Shown here one piece after another: positions 1 through 10,510 of a DNA stretch of 64,000 nucleotides. Both the position numbers and the translations under genes were made by a program. The DNA comes from Hortaea werneckii (lineage: Eukaryota > Ascomycota > Dothideomycetes > Mycosphaerellales > Teratosphaeriaceae). The DNA is taken from NCBI GenBank assembly GCA_037044905.1, contig JBAOKB010000071.1:620001-684000 (forward strand), written 5' to 3'. The stretch's first letter is position 1. The number at the start of each line of letters is the position of its first letter. Under the pieces are notes generated by a model. The model saw only the letters and a program-made list of their open reading frames with translations. It was not told where the DNA came from and did no database searches.

Positions 1-1561
1 GCAAGCCGCGAGATCTCGTCTTGATGCGACTGAGGACAAGTTTGAAAGGATGGACTAGGGCTCTTTTCACTGCTGAACCGTATTCGGCAAGACGAAGCAA
101 AGTCGTCGAGCTGCTGTCCGACTCTTAGGAGATTTAGGCGGCCTTGCCAGTAATATGCAAGCGCTTCATAGTCCCGTACAGAAGCAAAGCGCAGATAGGA
201 CTGTGGCGGAGAATCAGATTTCAAACCCGGCGAGGACTGGACCTCGATTTGCCGTAGTAGCCGTTGCTCAGCCTGCTGATCTTGCAATGCTAGCAGCGAG
301 TTGTACAGATGAAGCGCATCTGCTAGCGGCTGTCCTCCGGGAAACCCATTGAGGCTTATTGATCGGAAAAGCATCAGTAGCCGAGGGAGACGGACGAACA
401 GCTCAGTGCCGAGGGCCTTCAATCGTGCTTGGTCGCTGCCAGCGCACTCTACATTGTCGTTTGCGAAGTAAGCTGGAGAAACGCTCTCGAAAGGCGAAGG
501 CCTATTCAAGATACAAGCCATGATGGACGACTCGCACGCATTGAAGTCCACAATATCCCTCGCCAGCTGCGTGATTGAGTATGTCGAAGGTCTTGCTAAT
601 AGAATTGCAGCCAGCCCATCCACGTGTAGTGTGGTTGGAACGCCGTTCTTCCTCACTACGCCTTCGAAAGGAGCGAGAAGCGCTGTCGATGCAAGCAATA
701 TATCATCGGGCTTCCTCTGCGACTGCTGAATACTTGTTTGCACAGCTCTAAGAGCGAGCGCGAGAGCCTTGTAACAATCGCTCGAGGTGAGGTGTGGCGT
801 TCCTCTAGAATATGCACAGGCTGCAACAAGGGCTTTAATGGAGAGGTCCAAAGCTGAAGAATGCCCGACATAGGCAGGTAAGTGTCGGAACCACTCGTCC
901 TCCACGCACTCACGTCGAAGGGTGTCGAGCGCGCGGATGATGAGGACACGCTCATTCGACTGAGGCACATGGTAATGTACTAAATCTCCGCTCCAGCGCT
1001 GGCAGTGACTGTGTTGCCATTGGTTTTCTTTGAATCTATGTGCAACGACCAGATCTTTCGCATTCGGCTTCTGCTCGTGCACACTAGCCACCTCGCGATA
1101 GGCGTTACCACATGCAAGTACTTGCATGTCTATCATGATGCGCGAAACAGTGTCCTGGCTCCCTTGGGCCTGCACACTGCAGCTGGCGTTGAGTTCTTTC
1201 CGGGGCTTGGCCGGCCTAAAACGGTGCGCCGAACAACGCATTGAAGACCTAACCTTTTGCATCGATAGCAAGGCGTATCAATCGTCCGGAGCTCATCTGC
1301 GTCCAGCGGTTCTACCTCGCTTGGCAATTCGCATCGAATCCGCCTCTCGCGACAGCCTAAGCAAATCAAGCGAGAGTATTTCTCCCTTGGCCTCCGTCTT
1401 CCTGCTGGTATCATTTGCGACATTCTCGTTGTGATGGTCATGCGCTTTCTGGAGCATTCAAAATGAGGAGCTGTGCGTGTCACAACAGGCATTGTCCCGC
1501 GCTGCAGACATGCTGCCGACTTGCACTGGCGTTTTGAAAGCTGCCTATGATGCCGCGTCAA
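1..1561 (-). CDS. Zn(II)2Cys6 fungal-specific transcription factor, 3' end off window
   Basis: The N-terminal part carries a binuclear zinc cluster (CLGCRERRIRC, a 20-residue loop, then CYRCKRLGLQC), the DNA-binding domain of fungal Gal4-type regulators. After a frame change the downstream frame reads without a stop to base 1. It contains a stretch typical of the Fungal_trans_2 middle domain (LPAYVGHSSALDLSIKALVA). The frame change lies near 1193-1203, where one extra A in the AAA run would join the two frames, so no intron is needed. No ATG exists at 1561; candidate starts are ATGs at 1492 or 1441. The C-terminus is outside the window. The target genes cannot be told from the sequence, and the neighbouring lipase is transcribed away from it. 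Confidence 0.8.
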
Positions 1562-2001
1562 GTTTGTGGCTTTGTCTGATATGACGCTGATTGACAGGAT
1601 TCAAACAACGCTCGAAGAAGTCTCGTCGCTCCTCCGCAGGTCGATTCATGGAATACAGATCGATGCGTCGTCATTAGACTCTAGACGCTCCCGAGCAGGA
1701 TGCGAATCCCTGTGCGAAAGCAGCTCAGCGCGGAACTACGAATCGCGCTGAAGCTTAGTCTGGGCGTAGTGTACGACAGCATAGCTAGGCACCATTGCGC
1801 ACAACCTATTGTAAACGTATATTTCTCAGTCCATAGCATGATATTTAATGTGGGAGAGCAGCCGTCTGTTGCCATGGATTTTAGAGATCACTCTGACATT
1901 GCATCGCGACCAGACTGCATTCATTTCAACATCTGACATCAACTACAAAGCCTAGAAGGAGTTCACCTCCTTCCCTTCTGCGCCACATGTAACATTGGAC
2001 A
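1562..2001. other. intergenic, divergent promoter region
   Basis: This stretch separates the minus-strand zinc-cluster regulator from the plus-strand lipase and should hold both promoters. I see no coding frame or distinct motif in it. Confidence 0.5.
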
Positions 2002-3217
2002 ATGAAAATATCCCTCCTGCTTGCCAGCAGTGTAGCAGGATATCTGGTTCCCAATCAATGGGAAGTATAATGTCACTCTAATAACGGGACCTCTAATCGA
2101 CCACACCCGGCAAGACCCCTACGCCCCCAAACCCACCCCTCGGGCACTGATGCTGTCCGTGTTTCAACCGGCGCACTGCACGCACACTGTCCCCGCCCAA
2201 TACATGCCGAACAAAACCGCTGCGTATCAAGGACCCTTCCTCGAACAGCTCTTCAACATCTCGGTCGATCTCTCACCTCTTTTCCTCGAGGCCCGTCTGC
2301 CAATATGCAAAAACGATATCGAAAGGTGTTCGCCGCTCGATGACGCACCGATCCTCCTTTTCTCTCCTGGATACAGAGTCAATCGCTTTTACTACAACTA
2401 CCTTGCCTCCGCTATTGCTAGTGAGGGGTTCACGGTCGTCACTATCGATCACCCTTACGATGCCAATATCATCACCTACCCAGACGGTGACGCAGTCTAT
2501 ACCAATGCTTCTATTCTGGAAACCCCTTCTTGGGACTTGATCACCCGCGCTGAGGATGCTTCATTTGTCATCGAACAGCTTAGCAATGCGACTGCCATGG
2601 CCGAGCTGATCCCATCTCGTGGGCCTCGCCCTTTCCCGGTCGACCGTGTTGCCATGTTTGGTCATTCTGCTGGTGGTGGCGCGGCGATGGTGGCTGCTAG
2701 CAGGGACTCACGTATCCGCAGCGCAGTTAACTGGGACGGACCTATCCTAGGATCTCTATCTCTATCCGGCATGTCCCAGCCAGCGTTATTCATAGCTCGC
2801 GAAGATGTCACGTATGACAACTTGCCAAGGGCGTGGTCGCAACTGCAGGGGCCTAAGCTGGCCTTTCGGATCGCGAATACGACCCATCAGAGCTTTTCGG
2901 ACGCTCCGACCCTGTTCCGAGCGGCTGGTCAGGATCTGAAGCTTTTTGCAGACCTGTTGGGGACTATTCCGCCGGAGGAGATGGTGCGCTTGCTTACTTG
3001 CTACACCACGGAGTGGACAAGAGGGGCATTGAAGGAGAGGGCAAGCGATTGGCTTCCGGGACGATCAACTCCTGTAATGCATCGGGGTCTTGCCATACGA
3101 GATGGAGTAGCCTGGACATGGCGACAGTCTATTCTGCAGGCTCGTCGTCTGCGTCATCATTATGTGCTATGGTGTTCTCAAAATGCACACGGAAGGGGCA
3201 GACTTGTCAGTAGATAG
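2002..3217 (+). CDS. secreted PAF-acetylhydrolase-like lipase, frameshifted near its N-terminus
   Basis: From 2150 the frame encodes an alpha/beta hydrolase of the platelet-activating factor acetylhydrolase type. It has the oxyanion-region segment ILLFSPGYRVNRFYY, the nucleophile elbow FGHSAGGGAAM (GxSxG) and NWDGP downstream. The frame is open further upstream to about 2040, reading INGKYNVTLITGPLIDH, a family-like N-terminal segment. An ATG at 2002 begins a good signal peptide (MKISLLLASSVAG), but in another frame, so the two halves meet only through a frame change at about 2050-2060. Near the C-terminus (about 3030) a second frame looks at least as plausible. The gene could be intact with sequence errors or a recent pseudogene. 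The likely role is secreted phospholipid or ester hydrolysis. Confidence 0.72.
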
Positions 3218-3596
3218 CCGTGTGCATTCGATGGTTATCACTGAACATCTACCAAACAACGCAAAGTCACCTCGAGCGATCTCATACTTTCGTATTGTCC
3301 CTCGGATTCTTTATTTATTAAAAGGTACTATGTATCAATCAGGATTGTGGAAGTCAAAAAGAGTAGTTCTCCACACCGTTGCCACTGATCTGGGTGACTT
3401 GCAGGTGGCTTTGTAAGCCGCCGATCCCCCACAAGTGCGCGCTGCCAGGTCTTCCCGACCGACGCGGGATGAGGTACAGTTATCGGTGGAACTTAAACTA
3501 GATGGGGATATTATCGGTCAATGGCCAGGCAGGAGTCGCGAGCGCTAAATTGATGTCGCTTCATGTCGGCTCCTCTTGCTCAGCTGCTGCCTCTTC
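3218..3596. other. intergenic
   Basis: 3' flank of the lipase and 5' flank of the dehydrogenase-like gene. A small A/T-rich patch near 3310-3325 may belong to the lipase 3' end. No gene is seen. Confidence 0.4.
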
Positions 3597-4691
3597 ATGA
3601 TGTCCAACAATCACGACCCAAAGCTCCCCCGCGACCCCAAATTCCCGACTCACAACGCGCCGCGAGTATGGTTCCTCACTTGTGCGACAAGCCCAATGGG
3701 CATCAGTCTCTGCCGACAGCTCCTGGATCATGGTGATTATGTGACGGCTGGCGTCTTGCCAGTGGAGTTTGAGAAGCATGAGGACCGTTCAGCCGAGTTC
3801 AAGGAATTCATTGAAGAAGTCGGTGAGAGGGATAATTGGAGGGCGAGGTTGAGAGTGGTCGCATTGGATATAAAGATCATGGGACAGTGCCAAAGTGCGG
3901 TCGCAGAAGCTGTGCAGACTTTTGGGAGGATCGATATTCTTCTTTGCTGCCATAGCGAAGTGATAGTCGGGACGGTGGAGGAACTCAGTCAGAGCTCAAG
4001 GACGCTGTCTCTTATCCAAGATCAGTTTGAGACGAATTTCTTTGGCCCTGTCAACATTATCAAAGCCACATTACCCATCTTTCGAGCGAAGAAGAATGGG
4101 CACATTGTACTGCTTACCGCGATCACTGCACATCTCGGGACACCTGGACTGAGCATGTACTGTGCTTCGCAATGGGCGATTGAGGGTTATTGCGACAGCC
4201 TGGCATACGAGATCGCACCATTCAACATCAAGCTCAGCATTGTGCAGCCGAACATGGAGGTCAACGTTCTTACGCACAAAATCAGCAGCGCACCGCCTAT
4301 GAGCGCCTACGCTGAGGAGAATAATCCCGCTCCGCTATCACGGAACATCCTCTCCGGTCTTCTAGATCGGATTGAAGGCACCGAAGAGCCCACGACAGGT
4401 GATCAATTACATAGCAATGAGGTGACGGCTCTCTATCCGCCTTTGAGCAAGCCCATGAAGGAGCGTCTGGTCGCTGAGACTGTGCATGCTGTTGCTGCTA
4501 TCGGCGGGCACGACAATCCGCCCGCTCGACACATTGTTGGGTTCGAGGGTGTACAAACGGTCAAGGAGAAGTTAAAGACGGTCAGCGAAGAGCTGGAGGA
4601 CTTTGTTGAATGCAGCAGCGCTGTCGACATTGAGAAGCACGAGGACATGTCAGCATCAACACAGACACAACATGTGTCACCCGGTAGCTGA
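3597..4691 (+). CDS. short-chain dehydrogenase/reductase-like protein, probable pseudoenzyme
   Basis: A single open exon of about 364 residues (ATGs at 3597 and 3600) has the overall Rossmann/SDR pattern: a beta-strand/glycine-loop region (VWFLTCATSPMGISL), FGRIDILL, a long helix and the GTPGLSMYCASQWAIEGYCDSL segment. The catalytic tetrad is degraded. The usual TGxxxGxG is reduced to TCATSPMG, NNAG is replaced by CCHS, the catalytic Ser region reads LLTA, and the YxxxK motif reads YCASQ, with Gln for the essential Lys. The surrounding helix and the IVQPN segment are well kept, so the fold looks selected. I infer a binding or regulatory role rather than oxidoreductase catalysis. Length exceeds the usual 250-300 because of a hydrophilic C-terminal tail. 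Confidence 0.85.
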   Translation: MMSNNHDPKLPRDPKFPTHNAPRVWFLTCATSPMGISLCRQLLDHGDYVTAGVLPVEFEKHEDRSAEFKEFIEEVGERDNWRARLRVVALDIKIMGQCQSAVAEAVQTFGRIDILLCCHSEVIVGTVEELSQSSRTLSLIQDQFETNFFGPVNIIKATLPIFRAKKNGHIVLLTAITAHLGTPGLSMYCASQWAIEGYCDSLAYEIAPFNIKLSIVQPNMEVNVLTHKISSAPPMSAYAEENNPAPLSRNILSGLLDRIEGTEEPTTGDQLHSNEVTALYPPLSKPMKERLVAETVHAVAAIGGHDNPPARHIVGFEGVQTVKEKLKTVSEELEDFVECSSAVDIEKHEDMSASTQTQHVSPGS

Positions 4692-5114
4692 AAGTGCTGC
4701 AAAGCAAAACGAGCTTGACAAAAACACGGTACAGTATCGAGAGATTCATGACTTCGCTACTTCCTACTGTATATAGGTGGCATCCGGATCAGCAGGCCGT
4801 GTTGTGCATCATGCATACGCGAAGAGGCGAATAAGCTCAGAACCGCCTCCACGCGCGAACCCCGCAATATCGTGCGGGCCATGCACGAGCTACCACTCTC
4901 AACACTGGTCGCTGTTTGATTTCGTCTCGAAACCTTGCGCAGCCCATATGCACACGGGGCTTTTGTCGGCGACAATAGCACATGCACCTATCTCTCCATC
5001 GATACCTGGAGTCCTGTATTGCTTTTGGCGAAAAGAAGCTAGTACGGACTTAGCAGCATCAGCTCCCAATCTCCGGCCCAGCATCGGTCGTTCTCCGGTC
5101 GCTTCTTCAAGAGC
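4692..5114. other. intergenic
   Basis: Upstream region of the MAL-type regulator. No coding frame or clear motif seen. Confidence 0.4.
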
Positions 5115-7315
5115 ATGGCAGTAGGCACGCCAGAGCAGCAGCATACACCCGGGCTCGACACGACAATACCAACCCCTCATGGCAGCCCGAGTACCACGTC
5201 GAGGGCGCCGGCACCGGCATCGCTTAAGCGAGCGTGCGATTGTTGCAGGAAGCGCAAGGTCAAGTGCGATGGCGCCGAACCTTGCACGCCATGCAGAAAG
5301 GCCTCGATCAAATGCGCCTACCTCCAACCACCCAAGAAGAAAGGACCAAAAGGCTTGAGGAGTGCAAGGGTGCTACACGCACTGCGGACAATCGATAATG
5401 ATGCTAGTGGAAGGCCAATGGGGATATACGATCACCACCATCAAAGTCCGTTCGGCACTTGGACGTGGAATTCTGCTGGTAGCTCGCCAGGATCAACACA
5501 GAATCATGAGCAGGTCCTGCCGCCACCGAATATATCCTATCCGCCGCCTACAAGCATCGCGCCGGAACAGCAGTATCCTTCACAGCCGATGCCGACCGCA
5601 TCCTCGGCATATCAGCCCCAAACACACCACAATTCACCTCCACAGCAGCAGCAGTTCCGACCAGACCTGTATCGTCAGACTCTCACCATCCCTACTGGCC
5701 GCCTCATAACGACCTTCAGTCCGGCCAGAGCTTCCTCCCATCATCTCACCGTCACATTCCGAGCCACAGCAGCAGCGGCTTTCCGGCGACGTCTTCCTCC
5801 CTTACATACAACTCTTCTTTCAACACATGTTCCCCATCATGCCTGTTCTCGACCGACAAGTATTCCTCGATGCGTCGCTCTACTCCGACTCCAGCTCCAT
5901 GAGCTCAGACATGTACTGCTTCCTGTGCGCCATCTGCGCGACCACCGTCGTCCAACTTGACGCTTCCATCCCCCAACCTCGCCCACTCCACCCACAAAAG
6001 CCCACCGATGATCTCTTCGCCGAGGAATGTCTGCGAGAGAGGAAAACGTATGACTGGATCGACTCCTGCACGCCGCTAGCCGTCATGGTCCCTTTCTTCC
6101 TTTTCTGCTATTACGGAAACCACGAGCAGAGTGCAAAGGCATGGCATTATTTGCAGGAATGCATTACGTTCTCGGAGAATTTGAATATGGACGATGAGCA
6201 ATCGTATACGAAGCTGGATCCTGTGGAGGCTCAGTGGCGGAGGAGGCTGTACTGGTTGCTTTTCATCACTGAGCGTGCTTATGCCGTGCAAAGGCGGAAG
6301 CATACTAGGTTGCATGCGAGTGTCCAGTTGCCTGCCGTTTTTGAGTCGGAAGATCCGCAGTTGCTTACTGGGTTTGTAAACCTGGCGAATCTCTTTTCGG
6401 CCGTGGACGACTCTTTTGTTTCTGCCTGGCGAGGATCGAGAAGACAGAGTTTGTGTAATGAGGCGTGGCTAGCCAAGACGCAGAAACAGCTGGATGCTGC
6501 GGCGTTGGCGGTGGATAGTGGTGGTGGGGTCAGCGAGACTCAACAGATGGATATCAGTGTGACAAGAGAATGGCTACATGTGCTGGCTTGGCAGATGGGC
6601 GTTAGTAATGGACTCATTTGGGGTAAAGGCGAGGGAGGTATGAGGCTGGATTATCCTATTGAGGTCGGAAGGCGGGTGGTCGAAATCACGAGAGGAGCAA
6701 AGGGCATGGCGCTTGATAGCCACGGTATCGGAATGGTAAGTCTACAGGACTGCGGCATAGCGTCACAATTTCCGCTTGAACAAGCGACACCTGCTGACAT
6801 TGAAATCACAGGAGCAGAAGCTTTCTGACATAGCCGGATGTCTGGCTGACGTGCTCAGGTGCACGGCAGGAGACACTTCATCAACGTTCCTAGAAGGAAA
6901 GCAGTACCTCCACACCTTACTTCAAACGCTCTCCTCCATGCGCGGAAAAGAAAGCCGGTACCTCAAACCTCTAATGTCGAAACTCGACGGAGTCATGGGC
7001 TACGAGCTGTCCAACGCCACTCTGCCCCTCCCTGCCGAAACATCGGCCACATCTCCAAACATGCCCCCTGTCACAGGCGCAGGCAACGATTTCCTCATGC
7101 CTGAAGGCGGCAGGTATTCTTTTGCGGATTCGTTCGGGATGCTCAGAACGCTGTCCATGTCAGGCAACCTTGGAATGCCGTATTTGGATGCGCCGGTTCA
7201 GCAGGGACCCGGGTTGCAGAACGAATGGGAGCAGAGGCGGGAGAGTGGGCGGGTGTACGATGAGTATGAGACTAAGGCTATGGGACACTGGATGGGCGGT
7301 CAACAGGTCCAGTAG
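5115..7315 (+). CDS. Zn2Cys6 transcription factor of the MAL-activator type
   Basis: ATG at 5115 starts a protein with an N-terminal zinc cluster (ACDCCRKRKVKCDG, then CTPCRKASIKCAYLQ) followed by PPKKKGPKG, the arrangement found in yeast MAL13/MAL63-type maltose regulators. A Pro/Gln/His-rich linker follows. The fungal transcription-factor domain then reads FLPYIQLFFQHMFPIMPVLD and WRRRLYWLLFITERAY. The last intron is clear: 6736-6811 (GTAAGT...ATCACAG) joins HGIGM to EQKLSDIAGCLADVL. Between 5650 and 5790 the frame must change twice; one missing base near 5655 (TTCCGACC) and one near 5785 (CCGGCGAC) would make one continuous reading through HHPYWPPHNDLQSGQ. It is probably a regulator of sugar use, though no sugar gene is adjacent. 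Confidence 0.82.
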
Positions 7316-7579
7316 TAGCTTATCATTCGCATGCAAGGTGTGTAATCAAGATATGGCTTGCGAGTTCTTGAAGAGGGAAATCATGATCCATCGCATTATC
7401 AGAAGCTTCATGATCGAATGTGGAAGGAAAGTGCATGTCATGAACTCTCCAAACAGTTCTCTCTCGTCGTAACGTACACTCCATTGATCGTCGTCGTCAA
7501 ACGTCATTATCTGAGATTGGATATCACCACTTATGGGTATCAAAATATGGTATCGTCCTTCTCTCCCTCAACCAGGGGC

Positions 7580-7940
7580 TTAGGTGCTCGGGTGTCCGCC
7601 CTTCATGGGCTCCGTGTCGGCCTCGTTGCCGGCGCCCCAGTCCTTGCCCACGCCGAGCTTCTCCACGCCGCCGGTCATCACGCCCTTGCCTTCGCGGCCG
7701 GTCACTTGCTGGGAGGAGTCGCTGGGTTCTTGCTCGTCTTGCCCTGCGTCAGGTTGTTTGCGTCTTCCGTGTCTGTTCAAGCAAGAGATGTTAGCTACTG
7801 CGGAGCAGAGGAGAGGCTCCGTCGATCAAGTGGCGGCGAATAGACGTCTGGAGCTGGGAGGAGGGGCAGGACATACTGTCGTCGCTGGAGACGAACTCCT
7901 CGACCTGCTTCTTCTCGGTCTGGGTCTGGGTGTCAACCAT
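7580..7940 (-). CDS. small acidic protein of unknown function
   Basis: The start ATG at 7938-7940 begins MVDTQTQTEKKQVEEFVSSD, and the reading ends at 7580 in a Gly-rich tail (GVMTGGVEKLGVGKDWGAG ... MKGGHPST). Both ends show strong C/G third-position bias, so both are coding. The intron has a GTATGT donor at 7876. The standard acceptor (AACAG, ends 7773; branch GCTAAC) gives a frame that stops early at a CCC run at 7711-7713. One extra C there would restore the conserved-looking tail. An alternative acceptor (CGCAG, ends 7798) reaches the tail frame without any frameshift. The product is about 85-90 residues. I do not recognise the family; composition suggests a small disordered protein. Confidence 0.6.
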
Positions 7941-8874
7941 GGTGGCGGTGTTGGTTTTGCTGTTGCTTGATGTGGTAAGGTGTGGTGGGTGTGGCGAATA
8001 TGTGATGTGTAGTTACGGGTTTACAGGATTGAAAGATGAATTGATTGTTGGATGCGCGAGACGATAACTAAGTACCTATCCACACACCCATGCCAGCCAT
8101 GCGGTCATCTTGTCTCCCCATCGGCGAGATTGGGAAAAAGTGACTTGCGTCATATCGATGAAATCGTCACTTGAGATTAAAGTGGGTGTGGGACTGTGGA
8201 TTTATCGATGGAGAGGTTTTGTGCCTTGCCGCGGCGGCCGAGAACCCCATTGACAACATCATGTCAACTCTGTTGCGGGACAATCTGACGATTCCTTCGA
8301 GCTGCCATTGTTCAAGCCCCAGCCGTCACATCTACCTTGAAGCGGTTTGTTTTCCAGAATTCGGTAGGGAGCGGCGCTGCATATCCTCTTCCGGCCAATG
8401 GAAGATTGAAGGCTTGTTTATTAAAGCAAACGAGGACGACTTTACTGGACATGCAAATATGAAAAGGCTTGGCTGGAAGCGAGCGGGTGCTGTTGGTGTC
8501 ACCAGGGCCAATCGCGATGTGACCCTCTTTTAGTGATTGTGCGCATTTTCAAAGTCTCGACGCTCCATCGCTCTCGTTCGCTAATAAAAATCGATGTCGA
8601 ACCTGGGAAGTTGAATGTCATATTCACGTCACTCGTTGCCACCCCGGCCGCTACCGCGCTTCCACCATGGGGACTCCCGTCCGGGTGCGGAATTGCGGAT
8701 GCGTGGAGCTTGGGCCATCACTGTCAACGCGTGAAGCACGCGGCTGACATGTGACAGCGTGCGACTGGTGGTCTGCTTGATACATGGTACATATATGTTA
8801 CTGTAGAACGTACACGAGTTCTCCTATGACAGCCTTCCGGACCGCAGTCCTGTAGCACCTCTGCTGCTGTCGCC
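7941..8874. other. intergenic, divergent promoter region
   Basis: About 930 bp between the small acidic protein and MED6, transcribed in opposite directions. No conserved coding frame is visible; short ORFs here have no recognisable content. Confidence 0.5.
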
Positions 8875-10035
8875 ATGGCTCGTCCAGCAGAGCCATTGGA
8901 CGAACAAGTCTCCCGTCGCCCCGATGTCCTGGATTGGTGGATGAACCATGCCGACCCAGGCTTGGGCTTCCCCCGCTACCCCATGGAAGAGCGCCTTATC
9001 CACCGCTACTTCTCCGAGACCCCCTTCTTCGACTGGCAGACCAAGGAAGGCTTAGCCATCACTCAGGCCGGCAATGACTGGGAGAACTTTAGACGAGTGC
9101 ACACCCGGCAGGAGTTTGAGGAGATCTTGGCCAAGCGTGCCGGCACCGAGTACCATGTCGACGGTGAGCTGGTTCCGATTCCTGGCGCGCCAGCTATGTG
9201 CAAGATGAGCAAGAACGGAGTGTGGGTGGTCAGGAAGATCGACAGGCCAGAAAGCCAGGAGCGAAGCAACAACCCTCAAAACCCTTTCCCCGAGACCGAG
9301 CTGTTAGGTACATACTACATTGTAGGCGAGAACGTGTACATGGCACCCAGCATTGGTGACGTGGTCGGCAACAGGCTTCTTTCCGCTGCAACAAGTCTGA
9401 GCACCTTCTTCGACAAGGCAAAGACATTACCTTCATTCTCGCCTACGACGGGGTACAGCTATCTACCCCAGGCACAGCAGAAGAGCTCCGGCGCTGCTTC
9501 AGGCACGCAATCACCCTCTCAATCAAGAGAGGGTAGCGTAGCGCCGGGCGCCGATCCTGTGTCTTCGCGCGCTGGCTCGGTGGCGCCAGAATCCCAGGCA
9601 GACGGCACCAAATCCTCATCCTCGGCCCATGATTCCCGCCTTCTTGCGCAGAGCCTACAGATGGCAATCCAATTTGGCGAAGAATACACGGACGAGAACC
9701 CTCTCCTCGGTGAACCAGGCGCATTCAAATTCACCTCCTCCACGGCCGCGGTCAAGAAGCGCAAAGCAGACGAGGAAGCTGCAGCACAGAGGGTAAGGGA
9801 GGCGAAGGCAGCCGCTGCGGCATCGGCCTCGAATTCTCCAGCTGGTAGCCCTAAGCCGGAAGCTGAGAAGGCTGCGCCTACGCCTCCGGCTGTGTTTACA
9901 GACGCCAAGGCCAGTGCGACGGAGAAGGTCAAAAAGGAAGAGAGGAGGAAGAGGAAGAGAAGCAAGGCAACCCTTACGAGTCCGAGTACGCCAGTTAGTG
10001 GTAACACGCCAGCGCCGAGTTCTTCTGGCGGGTGA
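8875..10035 (+). CDS. MED6: Mediator complex subunit 6
   Basis: Single-exon 386-residue protein, ATG in good context (CGCCATGGC). The N-terminal two thirds match the Med6 pattern: a domain with LIHRYFSETPFFDWQT, then EFEEILAKRAGTEYHV, GVWVVRKIDRPE, and the signature GTYYIVGENVYMAPSIGDVV followed by GNRLLSAATSL. The C-terminal third is low complexity (Ser/Ala/Gly) and ends in a lysine-rich segment (KVKKEERRKRKRSK), probably disordered with a nuclear localisation signal. Med6 sits in the head module of Mediator and helps transmit activator signals to RNA polymerase II. The gene is fully open and shows none of the frame breaks seen in its neighbours. Confidence 0.92.
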   Translation: MARPAEPLDEQVSRRPDVLDWWMNHADPGLGFPRYPMEERLIHRYFSETPFFDWQTKEGLAITQAGNDWENFRRVHTRQEFEEILAKRAGTEYHVDGELVPIPGAPAMCKMSKNGVWVVRKIDRPESQERSNNPQNPFPETELLGTYYIVGENVYMAPSIGDVVGNRLLSAATSLSTFFDKAKTLPSFSPTTGYSYLPQAQQKSSGAASGTQSPSQSREGSVAPGADPVSSRAGSVAPESQADGTKSSSSAHDSRLLAQSLQMAIQFGEEYTDENPLLGEPGAFKFTSSTAAVKKRKADEEAAAQRVREAKAAAAASASNSPAGSPKPEAEKAAPTPPAVFTDAKASATEKVKKEERRKRKRSKATLTSPSTPVSGNTPAPSSSGG

Positions 10036-10510
10036 TGAGCTGGTGTGAGATGATTCTCTCGATGGAGAATCACTGTCAGCCCTATTTGAGCATATCCCAT
10101 CACGTGTGTGCAGTATACTGCGTTCCGACAGGTCAGAACGATCTTCATTTCACTCAGGCGAACGATCGAAATTGCCTGAGAGACCGATGGCTACAGAAAA
10201 TGCCTTGGTGTTCATGGGATTTTTTTGGAACTAACTCCTGTGGCGCCTGAGCCAGCTATCCTACCTGGCTGGACGAACTGATGTATGTCAAAGAGATCAA
10301 TCTGGGCGTGGCCCGTGAACCAGGGTGTTGAAGAGGGGAGCACGTGGATTGAAATCAGAGGGAAGCATGCCTGAAGAGACCGATCGAGGGGAACTGAAAT
10401 GAAAGGGTCGTTGCTTAAGGCTGATAGAGGTTGGCCCGAAAGGCGTACTTACTGGGTCTTTGTTGGAGAGACGCAGTACCAATTCAACCAGCTTGATAAG
10501 ATCTGTCGCC
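10036..10510. other. convergent intergenic region
   Basis: 3' ends of MED6 (plus) and the alpha/beta hydrolase (minus) face each other here. No gene is seen. Confidence 0.4.

Noticed and set aside
9519..10148. Minus-strand open frame of 209 codons
   Set aside because: It is antisense to the low-complexity end of MED6 and mirrors its Ala/Ser/Gly codons.
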